From: Aradus depressus
Lineage: Eukaryota > Arthropoda > Insecta > Hemiptera > Aradidae
DNA: 64,000 nt
Assembly (NCBI GenBank): GCA_963662175.1
Contig: OY759217.1
Coordinates: 45,794,108 to 45,858,107 of the forward strand
Direction of reading: 5' to 3'
The notes under the pieces were generated by a model. That model saw only the letters and a program-made list of their open reading frames with translations, did not search any database and was not told where the DNA came from. This document shows positions 45,601-60,600 of this stretch, piece after piece. Each line of letters opens with the position of its first letter. Positions within the stretch are counted from its first letter, which is position 1. A program made the translations under genes and the position numbers.

Positions 45601-48600
45601 CGGATGACATCCACTACTAAAAAAACTATGTCACAAATCAAGGATACTTTCATATTTTACACAATTCTTTTGTCTACTAAATATTTTTAAAAATATTAAA
45701 GCAAGTATTTTTTGTAATATAATTCATATGAATTTTCATAATTCTATAACATGAGTGAATTTCTAGTGTTGCTTGCATTGCGTTTTTGTGATTTTCATCA
45801 CCAAAAAATGTAAACCTAACATTGTTAACATTAGAAAATGCATGCAGAAAGGTGTACTAGGCAACATAATTTTTCTCCATTTATCATAGTATATATAACT
45901 ATATATGTATTTATATTTGATCAAATTTTGATGTTGACTACCATATAAAAGTATAATGAATATACATTTTATATTTGATCCCAAAAGTTTTGATGCTTTA
46001 ATGGCGAAACGTTAACAAAAATAAAATAAATATATTTTGAAGAGACTGAAGGCCAATCTGTCTTTGTTTCAAACCTCCTTCATCAAGTCCTATTATTACT
46101 TTTTCTACTTACTTACCCGAAAAAATAATGAAAAGTTGTTTAATAACTAAAAACCTAGTCCGCTGTTAATGCACGGCGATGTCAAACCAAGAAAAAAAAC
46201 GGCGTGTTCAAGTTTATTTTACCTCCCAGATAAAATAAAATAAGGGCCTCGATCGGGTTTCGAACCCACGATCTTGAGGTCAGAAGGCAAGCACGCATAC
46301 CACTGAGCTACAACGGCGCCCCTCACAAAATTTATATAAAAATAATATGGAAGTACTTTCGGTATTGCGGTATATCGGTATTTGTTAAGTCGTGGCTGAA
46401 GATGGTAGTAATACCGAAAGTACTCCCACATTATACATATATTTTGTGAAATAGACAATATTTTTTAAAAACATACGTTTTCTGTATTTTTTAATAAGTG
46501 TTTCACAATATCTCTGGAAAAAAAGTATCATTAATAGTTTTCCGAAATAATTTCATTATAATGCACAGTTGACGCTTAAAAAATACGAGAAGTGTACAGT
46601 AAGTAGTTCCTCTTGAGAAGGTAGTTCCTCTTCGTCAGGGAACCAGCTCATACAGGGACAACATCTAAATATTCAATTCCCTTCCTGATGAAATAATACC
46701 ACAAAAAACGAAACAGCTCAAATCAACAAAATAAAACCGCAAATAAACAATATTTCATCCATCCTACATAATATATTCTCTAAACTGAAATAGCTCTTCA
46801 TAATCAAATGCGAATTCATATTTGTATATAAATTGCAATACCTTTTGAACTTGTGAAGTCATCTACGTATTGTAAAAAAAGAAACGAACAATGTTATGCT
46901 CCACCAACACGCACGGTCAACCTTGTGGTCATGTAATTTCTCAATCGTCTATTTATTTTCCTAACATTTAAGGCTTATGTACATATACATTTCAGTTTGT
47001 GATTCAATAAATTGTACATTTGAATTGTTCTTCCTTCGTGTAAATGACTAAATGGAGAAATATTAAAAAATTATAATAAAGTATCAAGTACCGCAGCAAA
47101 AAGTAAAACTTAAAAAAAAAAGTTGTCAGTCACCGGCAATACAATTCCCCAGAAAGAATTCATCAATTAACTTTTCGCTCCCCCTCCAAACCTAGTCGAC
47201 CGTTTGCGCTAATATTCAATATTTGACTTACATTAAACCTCTCCCCTTCTCTTTTGCTGATTTGACTGCAAATCGATAGGTGTTGTCCTTTTACGATTTG
47301 AGGTCATATCGCATATAAAATTTCATGTCGATACATTCATTCTATTGGCAAATATTAAAGTTTTTGTGTTAGGCCTCACCCCGAATCTCTTCCCTTTTGT
47401 CGATTTGGATGAAAATCAATAATCGTCGTTAGAGGGTTCTGGATTCACATATAAAATTTGATGATGATATTTTCATTTTATTGGGAGTTATCGTGTCCGC
47501 AGACACTAAGAAATGTTTTTTTACATATTTGAAATCTAGAGGTCGGAAAACATGAAATTCCGTTGAAAACTCCGCATCAAATTTTTGACCGAACTCCCCA
47601 TATACTTCGTCTAACTGGGAAAGTAAAAACACAATTACTTTATATTCAAAACCAGAAAACCCTAGGACATAGTGTAATTTATCACTAGGTCATAGAAACA
47701 TTTTTTTTTTACATATATACAACTGTTCCGCCCATGGCCAATCCCAGTCCCTCAGTAACCCCTTGTTCCCCGAGCGCTTCTCCACACGTTTGACAGAGTA
47801 ATATTGTATATACCTATTTTAATAGTAAAAAAAATATATATATATATGTACAACTTTACTTACCAATTTTATATATCATGATCCTTCTTCCGTTCTGTTC
47901 TCTGTAGGGTAGAACGCTGACGATGTCCGCGTCTCCTATATAGTAGAAGTCTAGTGGGTTCACATCGTAGTAGTCATGATTTTCTTCACGGAATTCACCA
48001 TAGTTTCGCAACTGTAACAAATTTATAACAATTATTTATGGATAGATAAGATATTTACAATATTATCTTTATTAAAAATAAAATATAAGTATGTATGTAT
48101 TTGAGGGGAGAGGTCAACAGTTCAGATAGTGGTCGATTTGACATCGAATCCGGGAGGATTTTTCTCCAGCTGTAGTTTGCGTAGAGGAACTTATTAATCT
48201 GTCAGTATTTCCAAATTTATCCATTAACCCTCTCTGAATCGTATAATTACGAAAAATATATATATTTTTGAACATTAAAAAGAAATATTTTACACTTGGT
48301 TGCAATAATCAAGGTTTACCTGTCAACGTTTATTTAAATGTCACTTGTGCGAGTATCACATTACAGTAGCTACCTTATGGATTTATTTCAAGGACTATTT
48401 TGGATGCCAAAACGTTTTACAGCGTTCATAAACAATAATCATTATATGAACTTTATAATTAACTCATAAACTGATCAATTATTTTTAAACAATAAATCTG
48501 ACCACAACAAAGGCTGTCGTCATAATGTGATATGTTGATGTTGACTTCGAAGGATGACATTAGGTTCTCTCAAGATCTTAAAGAAATATATTTCGATAAT

Positions 48601-51600
48601 GTCTTCGTTACGTGAAAGTCCATGAAGTTACATTCAGCAGCATTCCATTAGATGCAACTAAGAATGCAAGGATTAAATCAGATGACGACTGCAACAACTC
48701 AGCTTGTGGAATGCACTCTGAGGCAAATACGGCAATTTTCCTTTTACCTAATCTATGAAAAAAAAAAATTCTGTAGAGGCTTAATCAAGAAACATTCTTA
48801 GACACTTATAGATCTAATAAATTTCAAGAGAAAGTAGAAGGGGGTCACTCTTAGTAGAGTTTTTATGAGCGTTTCATATAACGGATCCGTGACGCTTGAA
48901 TACAGTAGGCAATTAGCCACCACACTGAGGGAGACTTCATGAACTTTTATTATAACGTAAATGACCAATATTACACTTGGCCTTTCTAAAGTGCATATTA
49001 AGACAAAGTTGGCCCTTTCACTTCATCAGCTGTAAAAGGGGATGATTACTATTTTAAATAACTACCTGTTGTACCGGGCATTGTCCGCGAAAGTGATCTA
49101 CCGCATGCCGCGGAGAAAATCGTGTGCAGGAAGTCTTGAAATGTACTATTCCCTTGAATGCAGAATCTCGATTTTTTTCACAATTGCAATACTTCCTTGT
49201 ACTAAACGATTTATTTAATTTAATTTTAATAATGTATGTAATGTGGCCATAACAGGACATTCTTATACCAACCACTTTCGTACAGATCACTCTCCTGTAA
49301 GATGGCAGGTACTCGTCAATGTGAATAAAAATTTAGGGTAGGCAACATTAAGTACTCGCATAGTAGAGTCGGGCTCATGTCGAAATGGGGCTCTGGTAGT
49401 AGGTGATATGACCTCGTAGTTAAAGCCGGACAATAACTACCAAATAATAAAAAAATATAAATTCGTTTTCATGTGTTAGCATAACTTTAAACTATTTCCT
49501 ACAGAAATTTACAGTGCATCCTTCGGGGACTCCTAAACTTCGATCCGAGTCACCGAGAAGGTTTAGAATATAGTTTTATCCCACCCTTACCCCACCCACG
49601 CACCCACCCCCGCATTTCGTGCATTCGCTTATGGAACAAATATCATTGAACGAATTGGCATAAAATGTTTTGTATTAGATTATGTAGAGCACGGAAAATG
49701 TTTAAGACGTCTTTCTACCCTATCCTTACCCCACCCACCCCCGCATTTGGTGCATTCGTATGTTGTTTTTTTTCGTAATGTTTGTTTTTGAAAATTTACT
49801 TTCTAGCTGGTGTGTCTGCCGTTGAAGGACTATAAAAGCCTTATTCCATATGAATAATTGAAAATTATAACATCATGAATGTACTGTTGGAGAATTGAAT
49901 AGGATTCAAACGAGAGATATCAGGAGAAAAGTCAAAGTTTCCCGGGCAACGCCGTGTATTACCGCTAGTTATAAATATAAAAAGAATAATTAGATTCGCT
50001 TTTATTATAAAAAAAAAAAAATACAAAAGACGGCCGTGCCATATGATGGACAGCTAGTCATCGAGGAATGTTAAGAGAAAGATGAACCAAGTGACATCAC
50101 AATGATCATAAGTATAGTGTATACAATAAGGAATGACAAGATATAGAAGACTGGAGGACATCAGTGAGGGAGCTACAAAAGAGTGTACTGTTTTTTTAAT
50201 GAAATATACATATGTCCAATAAAGAGTGGCCACAAAAAAAATTAATTATGCCCAATAAAGAGTGGCCACAAAAAATTATATATGCCCAATAAAGAGTGGC
50301 CACAAAAAAAATTATATATGCCCAATAAATAGTTGCCAAATAAAAAAAAATTATGATTTTACGTTTTAGTAGTAAGAATGTATATAATTGATTTTTTATA
50401 TTCCAAATTTATTTTTTATTTTTATAATAAGTTTATACAGGTTAAGTGTTAATAAACCCAATATTTTGTTCTCGATGATATTATATTCATTTTCCTGTCA
50501 ACCAAATAAAAAAATACCTTTGGGTTAGATAAATAATCATTTTTGCAAATTTAGGAAATTTGCTATCACCTCAGAATTATATTGTAAAAAAAATCCAAAG
50601 AAGTAATTACAAATTGAAATTTATTTATATACGTGCACTTTCTTCAAAATTGCACGTCATAAAGTTTATATACTTTTTATTAAGACCCTTTTCGGAAAGT
50701 AATGTAGAAATCAAAATATAATATAAGACCAGCCAAAATTTCTACAGGAATGTGATAATATTTATTATTTTTTTAAATTGTCCACACTGTTGGCTAGATT
50801 TCACATTCAATCTAATGTAAAAAAGATAGAAACAAGGTAATACATACAGAAACACTCAGTCTGTAATCATTATATACATACTTTTAACTCTCTTTATACA
50901 GATATGTCAAATGTGTACAATTCTTCACCTTGGTTCTTTATCATGACGAACTACTCATGTTTTACAATGCAATCTCCTTGTTGCCTCCTTTTGTTTTCTT
51001 ATCTCATCACTACGTAGGTATAGAGTCAATGATGAAACCAAGATTAATAGATCTAATAAGATAACCGAGCAGGCTGCAACCCAAATACGAAACATGACGT
51101 TACACAACATCAGAGCACTGCTGACAGTTGGTGTAACGAACAATGTTTAATTAACTAACAAACTACACTTTCAACTCATTTTTTTTTTTAGGATATCGCC
51201 GGTCAATTACCGAAAAATTATGTTTTCATTTCTTTGCCTTTCCAGAATTTCAGTGCCCATACCACTCAAGGAATACATTTTTAATTGAATAATTAAGAAA
51301 AAAGTCAATAAACTAAAATAAACGAATAGAGTCACCACTCAAGTCCGCCAAGACTCATCACACAAGTCCGCCGAGAGTCACCACTCAAATCCGCCGAATA
51401 CTGTTTAACTTTCTCAACTCGGTACTACTTTATACTTGAACTAAGGCTAAAATAAATAGGTTAGTTAGTTATTATGACTCATGTCCAGGCTTTAACTATA
51501 AGGTCAAATCACCTACTACCATTTGCTTACTGGGAGGTGAAAAAACGTTAAGCGATGATCCCGAGCCGTTAAAGACCCCTCCCTTCCTTAGGTGAATAAA

Positions 51601-54600
51601 AATTCAGTATAAGCAAAATTTAGGACTCCCATATCAGAGTCGGGCTCATGTTCACCAGAGCGACGAAAGAGCGCTCAGGCTAGTAAGCGATATGACTTCG
51701 CAATTAAAGCCCGGGTATGAGTCAGAATAACTATAAATATTTAGGTTGGAGAAATAATGATCATTGGCAACATCACTGACACACTAACATACACACGTAA
51801 GCAAAAAAGAAGACCACTCTACATAATTGTCATTCCACTCGTTCTCAAAACGAAAAAAAAGAAAATGGCATCCCATAAGCGAGTAGACTGCTGTAGTTCA
51901 GTCCATTACGAGGGGAGAACAGGTTCTGTAATGTTTATGAATAGGAGGATACGGTCGCGAGACAGCCCACAATACTGACCCAGTAACGGGTTCAATGTCT
52001 TCTTCTTTCTACTCCCAGCCCATAGTTGATTTTTCACGATAGTTGCGATAATGTGTTCGATACTTTGTCTATACATATGTGGCGACAATATAGTCAAAGC
52101 TCGCTAAAATCAGTATAGTCTTCAATACACAAACATGTTTTTGAAATATTGTCTATTCCACACACAAAAAAAAAAAAAAAAAATACGTACAATATCGGTT
52201 ATGGCATTACATAATCGTCAGGTTTAGTTAATACATAAGTTATTAGATCGGAGTTACGTTGTCTTCGAAGTTTACAAAATAGAAAAACTTATAAAAGATA
52301 ATCTTGTACAAAATTAAATGGTATGTATTTTCTTCTCTAATATTAGAATTTAATGGTTATTGATTATCAATAGAAATTTAGTTTTTTATGATGTTCCAAA
52401 TAAAGGTCCTATGAAGCAGTTGAATCTAAGACCCATGACTCCAATACTAATGGCGATGGGCATAAGAGAGAGAGAGAGAGGCATGACCGATCAAATGAAC
52501 AGACATTAATCCATTACTCACACATCATATATCATCGGTTCAAATTACAACATTGATTCACTGGAGATAAGCAAGACAGAACATTAGTGGCGCAAAATTA
52601 TAAACCGACCATCTATCAACTTTCAATACGGTAATAGACTCCAACATTTGCATAACAATAAATTCATTTTTTCTTCATCCATGCTACTAAGGTCCTTGAA
52701 TGACCTACAACTCTTCAGCAATATTCTCGTTCAACCTTTTGAGTTCGTTCTGCAGCTATCCCAATCGGGGTCTCCCTCTTCCTCCTCCGCCCTCAGGACT
52801 GGACTTACTTGGCTTAATTCCTCCATGAAATATAGGGCTTCAACAAGATGTCGCCATCAGTGTGCCTTGATGCAGCTACAGAACTTCCATATCCTCTTCG
52901 CCTCTTCCTCCACCGTCCTCCCTCAAGTGATCCTAAGCCTTCCTCATCTGATGTGGACTTTCTTCTTCTTTGTCTTGTCGGGCCGCCCCATATCAAAGAT
53001 GCTTCTCAGACAGCGGTTTATCAAAACTGGAGCTACACTTCCGACACTTATAAAAGGGATTCGCTCTCATCGCAATAACTAATTACAAAACATTAGCCAG
53101 GTGTTCTTGATTCATTGAAGGGTTCCGGTGGCAACTTTGGAGACATACCCAGAACGCAACAGTTTAGAAATTAAAATTATATCAGAACACTGTTAGAGGT
53201 CAGATTAATTTCATTTGATACCAAACTCTGTTTCATTGACTATTTTTAATTTTTGTTTAGCCCAACTTTAAACTTTTTATTCTCTCCTTCTAAAAATTGC
53301 ATTACAAGATTATCCATATTTCTCAACGCGGCAATGATCATTTCGTACCTTACTTAAATGTTTTTCAAATTTTAACCTTCCAGAAACATAAGGCATATTA
53401 GATTTTTTTGTAGCCTTATGAACAGTAAGCTAGTAACTAGGTCATTGTTTTGAAAGAAAACTGTGTTTCAGATAATGTGATTTGAAAACTTCATATTGGC
53501 TTTCAGTAAGAATTGATAAACAAGGAAGATTTTAGACATGAAGTTAAGAAACTCTTCGTAGAAACTGCTGTCCCTTCGGAGGCGGCAGGTAACTCATGAA
53601 ATTAGGTTTGTTGTTGGCATAGGGAACTTAGTATGCAGCATGCGGCCTCGGGTCCAACAAAAACAAACATGAAAGTTTCTGCTATACAGCTATATAATTG
53701 TTATCTTTGTTCACTTGCTCAAAAAACAACACAACAAAGCCTGTCTGACAAACATATTCTGAGATTCAAAGTTGACGGGTTTTTTTTTCCTGAATTCGCT
53801 TGAGAATTCTTTTTTCTGAAGACCCATACAAAGTATAATGCAGAAAAAAAAAAAAAGATTAAATGTAATATTATGTGAATGTACTTCACATGTACAGGAA
53901 TAGGAATGGAATAATTAAAATAAATGCAGTTACCCTCATAGAATATAAGTACTTCATTGACCATGGAGGTTGAAGAACAAGCAACGGAACGTACATGGAG
54001 TCTTTGGAAATTGGGTAAGGACTCTCTGATCTGATACGACACTAACAAAGAAAATTCAAAAATGTATGCTTTTCGCAAAATATTTCGTTTATGGGAAACA
54101 AAATTGTAAAAGAAATACACAAAGATGTAAAGCATTAAATTATAAAGAAAACGAGCTAACTGCTTAGTGATCAGTTCAATGGATATAGTCTTAAATCAAA
54201 AAAAGGTTCACTTCTTCACTTCTTAAAGACTAAAGAAACCCACTTCTGTGAAAAGGAACGTCAACTGAAGATATTGAACAGAGTTACTTTGGCAAGTGCT
54301 AACCAAAGTTGGATAGAGCTGGATCAAAAGAGAATTCAATGAAATTCCTCGTCAGCAAATAAGGAGCAATAATAAATAATGTTGCATTGTTGTCCTTAGA
54401 TAAAATATGAATCACTGGCTATGTACTTCCCCATCACGAATTAATTAATTACGTTTTCGCTCTCCCTCCAAATCCAATCGACCGTTTGAGCTAAAACTCA
54501 ATATTTGACTTATATAGTGATTTCTGAATTCTCATACAAAAAATTGTGTCGATACATTCACTACATCCCAAATTATTAGCTTTTTTGAGCCGAGACCCCC

Positions 54601-57600
54601 CTTTTCTGATTCCTCACTTCCCCTCGGCCGATTCAGTGGAACATTAATAAATGCCATCCTTATGGGGTTTTGAATTTAAATATAAAATTTCATGTCGATA
54701 AATTCATTACATTGGCAGTTATTAGAGTTTTTGTTTTGACTCCTCCCTAATTTCCCCTTCTCTTTGGTCGATTTGGCTGAAAATCAATAGGTATCGTCCT
54801 TAGAGGGGTTCGGAAAACAAGATATTCCGAGGAAAAACTCAACAACAAATTTCAGACAGATTACATAACGTATTTCATACGGCTGGAGAACTAAAAATTC
54901 CGACCTTTAAAACCATTCAAGTCATGACGATTGGATTATAGAAATATTTATTCCCTAGTAGGAAGATATTATTGAGATGACGAAAATGGAAGAGGACGCC
55001 GGGTGATAGCATCGACGTCTTCCCAAACCTGACGACAGACCAATCATCCAATGCCTCTTACATGATCATTACCAGAGGGAACCATCAACTCTGATGATTA
55101 TGATCTGTTTGGTACAATCAACCATAACCACGGTTTCATGGAGCAACTTTGAAAATGAAAGATGAAATTGACTTTAAGGGTGCTACTTAGAGAAAGTATC
55201 ATGTCACCTTTCACGAGAGACCTAATGCGGTTTCCTTTCAACAAAAAAAATTACTTCTTTCATGGAGATAATCCTGAAATAGTTCCTTTCCAATTCCTTT
55301 GTATACCATGGTGATTACACTGCGAATGAATTAATCAAATTTTATTTTTGAAACATACGTTTTTACAAATGACTTTGAAATCTAGACACATAATAACAAA
55401 ATAAAACACAACACACAAGAAAATAATTGTTGATTTTTTTAAATTAATAAGAAATGAATAAGATAAGCTTCTAAGAACAAATATTAAAAATAAAATAAGA
55501 AAATATATATATTTTTTTGTTTGTCTTGTGAACTTGCACATTAGCCACACTACCATCTTGGGGTTATTTACCGATCATTTTACAAATCCATGGCCGCAAG
55601 CTCTAGCTTCCACGGCCACCGCTGGTCATATACGAGCTCAAAAAAAAAAATAATAAATAAATAAATAAGTTCTAAGAGTGTGCAAGAACCGTAAAAACAA
55701 ATACATACTAAAACTTCTTTTTATATTAATTCCAAAATAAAAATAATTGAATTAGGAGACAATCCAAGATATAACCTCGAACGTCGACTCAGAATAAATA
55801 GTTTAATTTCTGAGGGCTTCGGTTGAATATTTGATTCTGTACAATTTTGTTGAGAGTTTGGGAAGGGGGGGATTAAGTAGGATGATCAAAAGATGACAGG
55901 AAATGTGTACAAAAGTTTGGGATATACCATTTTAAATGGGTCGCACGGACTAAAATACCATGAAGAGGTGGGGAATAGTTCTTCTAAGAAGAGTGCTGAG
56001 TGGACCGTCGTAATAATGGTCCCGACAAGCCGATATTAGGGCAAATCAACAAATGAATATATTGTACATTATATTATTTTAGCAGTCTGTTAAAGTGGGT
56101 TTCGAACCCGCGATGTTGAGCTCAGTGGCTAGCACGTTGCCTCTGAGCTACCGGCGCCCTCTAATTCTGACTGAGTTGTGAGTTGAGTTATTGAATGAAG
56201 TTTGGCAATGGGAGAGTAGAATGTGATTGGAGACTTATCTAGGTTATAATCTAGGGCAAATTAATCGATAAAGTGGAATATAGGGGAGAAATTTAGAATT
56301 ATATGTAGAATTACACTGGTAAAATGACCTCCTGAATCCGAATATGACCCCAGTTTTCCCCCATCACCCACAGTTTTCGGAGCCCCCCCATCTCACCTAT
56401 TTTTATCACTTTTCGATAATTTGGAGAGATGAAAAGGATTATTTTAGCCTTACATCTCTTCTGAAGGGCTCACAGATCTCATCTCAAAATTCACTAATAA
56501 TTATTAGTGAATTTTGAGATGAGATCTGTTTTATACTTAGCTAATAAATTCCCATTCAAGTGTTGCCAAAGATACTCGATGAGGAGGGTAGCAAACACGT
56601 TTCTCAGCCAGCCAGTTTAAACAGTAGCGGTTGGAGGCCTCTCAGCTCCAAGTGAGGGGGGGGGGGGGGCATTATAGTGATTACACAAACCGAGTATACG
56701 AGTATATCAAAGTGATGACCAGTGAGGTTCGCCCTTCTTCATTGTGGTTTTCTAAAACACTCGCCTTAGTTAACTTCCTACCACCAACAGATTCTCAAGG
56801 CGAAAAATAAAAAGGCGTCGGTGAATCACTGGCTATGTACTTCTCCAGTACGAATAGAACAATTAAGTTTGCGCTCTCCCTCCAAAGCCAATCGACCGTA
56901 TGGGCGAAACTCAATATTTGACTTACATAGTGGCTTCTGATTCCTAATACCCCCCTTCCCTTTATCCGATTTGTCAAAAAATTCCCTAGATGTCGTTCTT
57001 AAAGGATTCTGGATACACATATAAACTTTTGGGTCAACAGATTCATTCTTTCGATAGTTATTGTGATCGCAAACACAATTTTTTTTTTTTATTTTTAGAA
57101 TTAAGGTCGGAAAACATGAAATCCCGTTGAAAACTTCGCATTTTTGACCAATTCAACTTCACCTATTCTTGGTATACCTAAGGAAGTAAAACTGGGAGCT
57201 CGAGGCTAAATCTGAATGTTTTTTTGAACCTTCCTTCTGAGATTTGTTTACAACCTGAATGAAACTTTATCTGATAACTAACACACCGTAATTCTGAAAC
57301 TATAGGAGCAGAAGTGTGAGTCTGGTTGTACTCTCACGGCTTTTAGTGTTTCACGTAACATAGTTAAGATATGATCATTGTCTCATGTAAACATACAGAA
57401 GACTTGAAACTGTAGATTGCGGACATGGGCTAATGGGGTAATACTTTAACACCGAAATAATAACCCGAATTAGGATACACTTTCTTCGGACAACTGCTCC
57501 TGAACAAATACAAACAGAGAAAGTCTCTTCAGGAAAACACTGAAGTTGGGAACTCACCTGCTTATGGTTGTTGTAGTTCCTTAGACATAGGCAGAACCAT

Positions 57601-60600
57601 GAAGTTTGACATCTTCGAATTTAGCCATGATTGTGTAACTTACCCTATGGAATAGTTATAAATGAAAAACAGAATATAACTCTATTTCACGACCGGTTTC
57701 AAATGTAAGGTTGAAAACGCAGCCTAATTACCACAATATAAGCTTATACTGTTGCGCAAAATGCGAGTTTCAATTTGACCTTTCGTTATAATAATCAAGT
57801 GCACTAAATATTCTGCTTCTCAACTCTATTTCATATACTAGTGCATAATTTTAGATCAGAGATTAATTCATATGTTCTTGAGTAATAAAAACATGTTTCT
57901 CATCGATCCCATTTTTACATTACCAAAGATTTCTCTGAAGCCAATTGAAGTGATTCTATTAAACGTCATATTTCCTTAAATCTGTATTAATAAAGCGAAA
58001 AGTCGGTGTGTCCGCGGCTCTGTTTGTTCGTCCAGTCATCATGCGAAACCAGCTCAACGTCTTTCTATCTCAAATTTCCCTCGATGTGTTTCATTCCATA
58101 TCGAGGGGTTCAAAAATATACTATTTATTCCCTCAGCTGTACAAAATAAGGGGGAAGTTATGTAATCAGTCAAAAATTCGATACGAAGTTTTCGATGGAA
58201 TTTCATGTTTTTTCAACCTCTAGAATGAATGTATCGACACGAAATTGTATATGTGTGACCCTATGAGGACAACATCTATAGATTTTCAGTCAAATCAGCC
58301 AAAGGGAAGGGGGGGGATTAGGGGAGGGGCTCAACTCAAAAACTTTAATAACTGCCGTTAATGAATGTATAGACACAAATTTCATATGTGAATTCAAAGC
58401 CCTATAAGAATGACAATTTCTAGTTTTCAACGGAATCGGCAGAAGGGAAGGGTTATCAAGGGCTCAATACAAAAACCCTAATAACTGCCGATTTAATGTA
58501 TTTATTGACACAAAATTTAACAGCCCCTATGTAAGTCAAATGTTGATTATTAGCGCAATCGGTTTGGAGGGGTAGCGAAAATTTAATTGATTAATTCTGG
58601 AGAAGTACATTGCCAGTGTTTCAGTGACGATTTTTTTTCTTTCTCGGAGGAAGACGATTTTTATTGTTCATCTGAGAGCTTCAGTAAAGTAATTCCCCCG
58701 AGCAACGCCGGACAAACTCCTAGTTTAAATTAATAAATTCGCTTTTGCTCAACTTTAAAAAGGGAATAGCCTCTTTTATGTAAGCTGCCAACTTTGTTTT
58801 CTTCAAGGAAATTCTCATCCTTGAAAAAACTGTCCCAGGTTTTTGACAGATATCTGATAAAAGTTAGTAATCCATTCTGTAGGATGGTCACGGAATGGAT
58901 TTTTGTCTAAGAGGATTCAAGAAAAAATAACTTTTTTTGCAGACGGTGTAGAAGGTAACATATTTGTCACAACAGCCGAGTCACATTGTTTACATAATGT
59001 TGACTTTATCATCTCTTTCAGAGTTCAAGTTAAACAAAAACCCCCACAAGTAATACGTCTGCTAACCAGAACCGCAAATCTACACTACTTATAAGGAAGA
59101 AATGAAAGTAATGTTTGGACAGTGAAAGTAAGTCGGGTACTTACGAGCTTACTTGAGCTATGGGGTTTACTTTCAGAGTACTTAGACTTCCTGATTTACT
59201 AGAGGAACACATGAGTGAATATTACTACAGAGGAGGCCACAAGTTAAGTGAGTGAAGCGGTGAAGGGAGAGTTATGAGAGTAAAATTGTTGGAAGAGTAG
59301 CAGTTATCGAGTAAAGTGCTAAAAACCTATCTCACTCGTCTTATATCCAGGATGAAGTTTTTATTAGATCATGGAGATCTTTCAGGAGATTCTTGCGCCA
59401 TAAAGATATATATGTTTTGGTTTCAGTAGTTTTTAAATATGTACTGAATAAAAATAAATATGAGGTGATAATGTAGATGGATATTTTGTGACGATTTTTA
59501 CTTCCCGAGGGGGTTATGTAATATGTCAGAAAATTTATGTTAAATTTTCATCGGAATGTCATGTTTTCTGACATTCTCTGCTTCAAAAATTGTAAAAGAA
59601 ATTTATTTTCTCTCTGGGTGATGACACGATAACTCCCGATACAATGAATGCATCGATATGAAACTTTATACGTGTATCTAGAACCCCATTAAGACGTTAC
59701 CTATTGATTTTCGCCCAAATCGACCAAAGGGAAGGAAGGATAAGATAACGACACGAAATTTAATATGTAAATCCATAATCCTATCTATAAGATATAAATT
59801 TTCAGCGGAATCGGTTTAAGGAAGTAGAGGACCAGTAGTCAAAAGTTTAGAGTCAAAACGTCTAGTAACTGTATAAACACAATATTGTATATATGGATCC
59901 AGGAGCCAATAAGGACGACAACTGCCGATGTTTCACGAAATCGGTCGAAGAAAAGAGAAGAGGAATCAGAGGAGAGGGGCCTAACTCAAAAACCCTAATA
60001 ACTATATGCACGAATCTATTATCACAAAAGATTGTTTTTAGAGGAAGAACTTAAAATTAGTTGAGTGATTCACCGACAACTTTTTTGAATACTTCACCAA
60101 ACACAGTTTCGTTCATTTAATCTCTAGAACCAACCAAGATTCAATATTATATGATAACTCACCAGCCTGTAGGCAGCTTCCAATTTGAAATTTCTCGCTC
60201 TCAGAAACCTCAAAAGATATTCATCTTCCATTCGCAGCGGTTCCACGTCTCCTCTTTCTGTAAAAAAAAAAAGAAATATATATATATATGGCGACTATTT
60301 AATACTTCATACTGTACGTAATCATGTAAAAAATGTATGTTTAATAAAGATGTAGGGGAAGAGGAAGACATCTTAAGTAAAGTGGATGTATGCAGGCATT
60401 CAGACTTCGAAAATTTAAATATTTTAGTATTAAAGAGAGCCTAAGCTCATTATTAGACATTCTGTAATAAATTTAAAGAAACAATACATTAATCAAGATG
60501 AATTTACCTCAATGCAGCCATTTTTCGTTAAATAATCAAACTGAATAAGAATAAATTCCTTAGGTCTAAAAGGAGAGCCATAAATGTAAGAACGTAGCTA

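Noticed and set aside
50211..50352. Regular 35-bp repeats as a CRISPR array
   Set aside because: Units are contiguous with no unique spacers, and the DNA is eukaryotic.
52648..53082. 144-codon plus-strand frame
   Set aside because: Composition-driven, Ser/Leu-rich without motif or splice signals; frames on the other strand are equally open.
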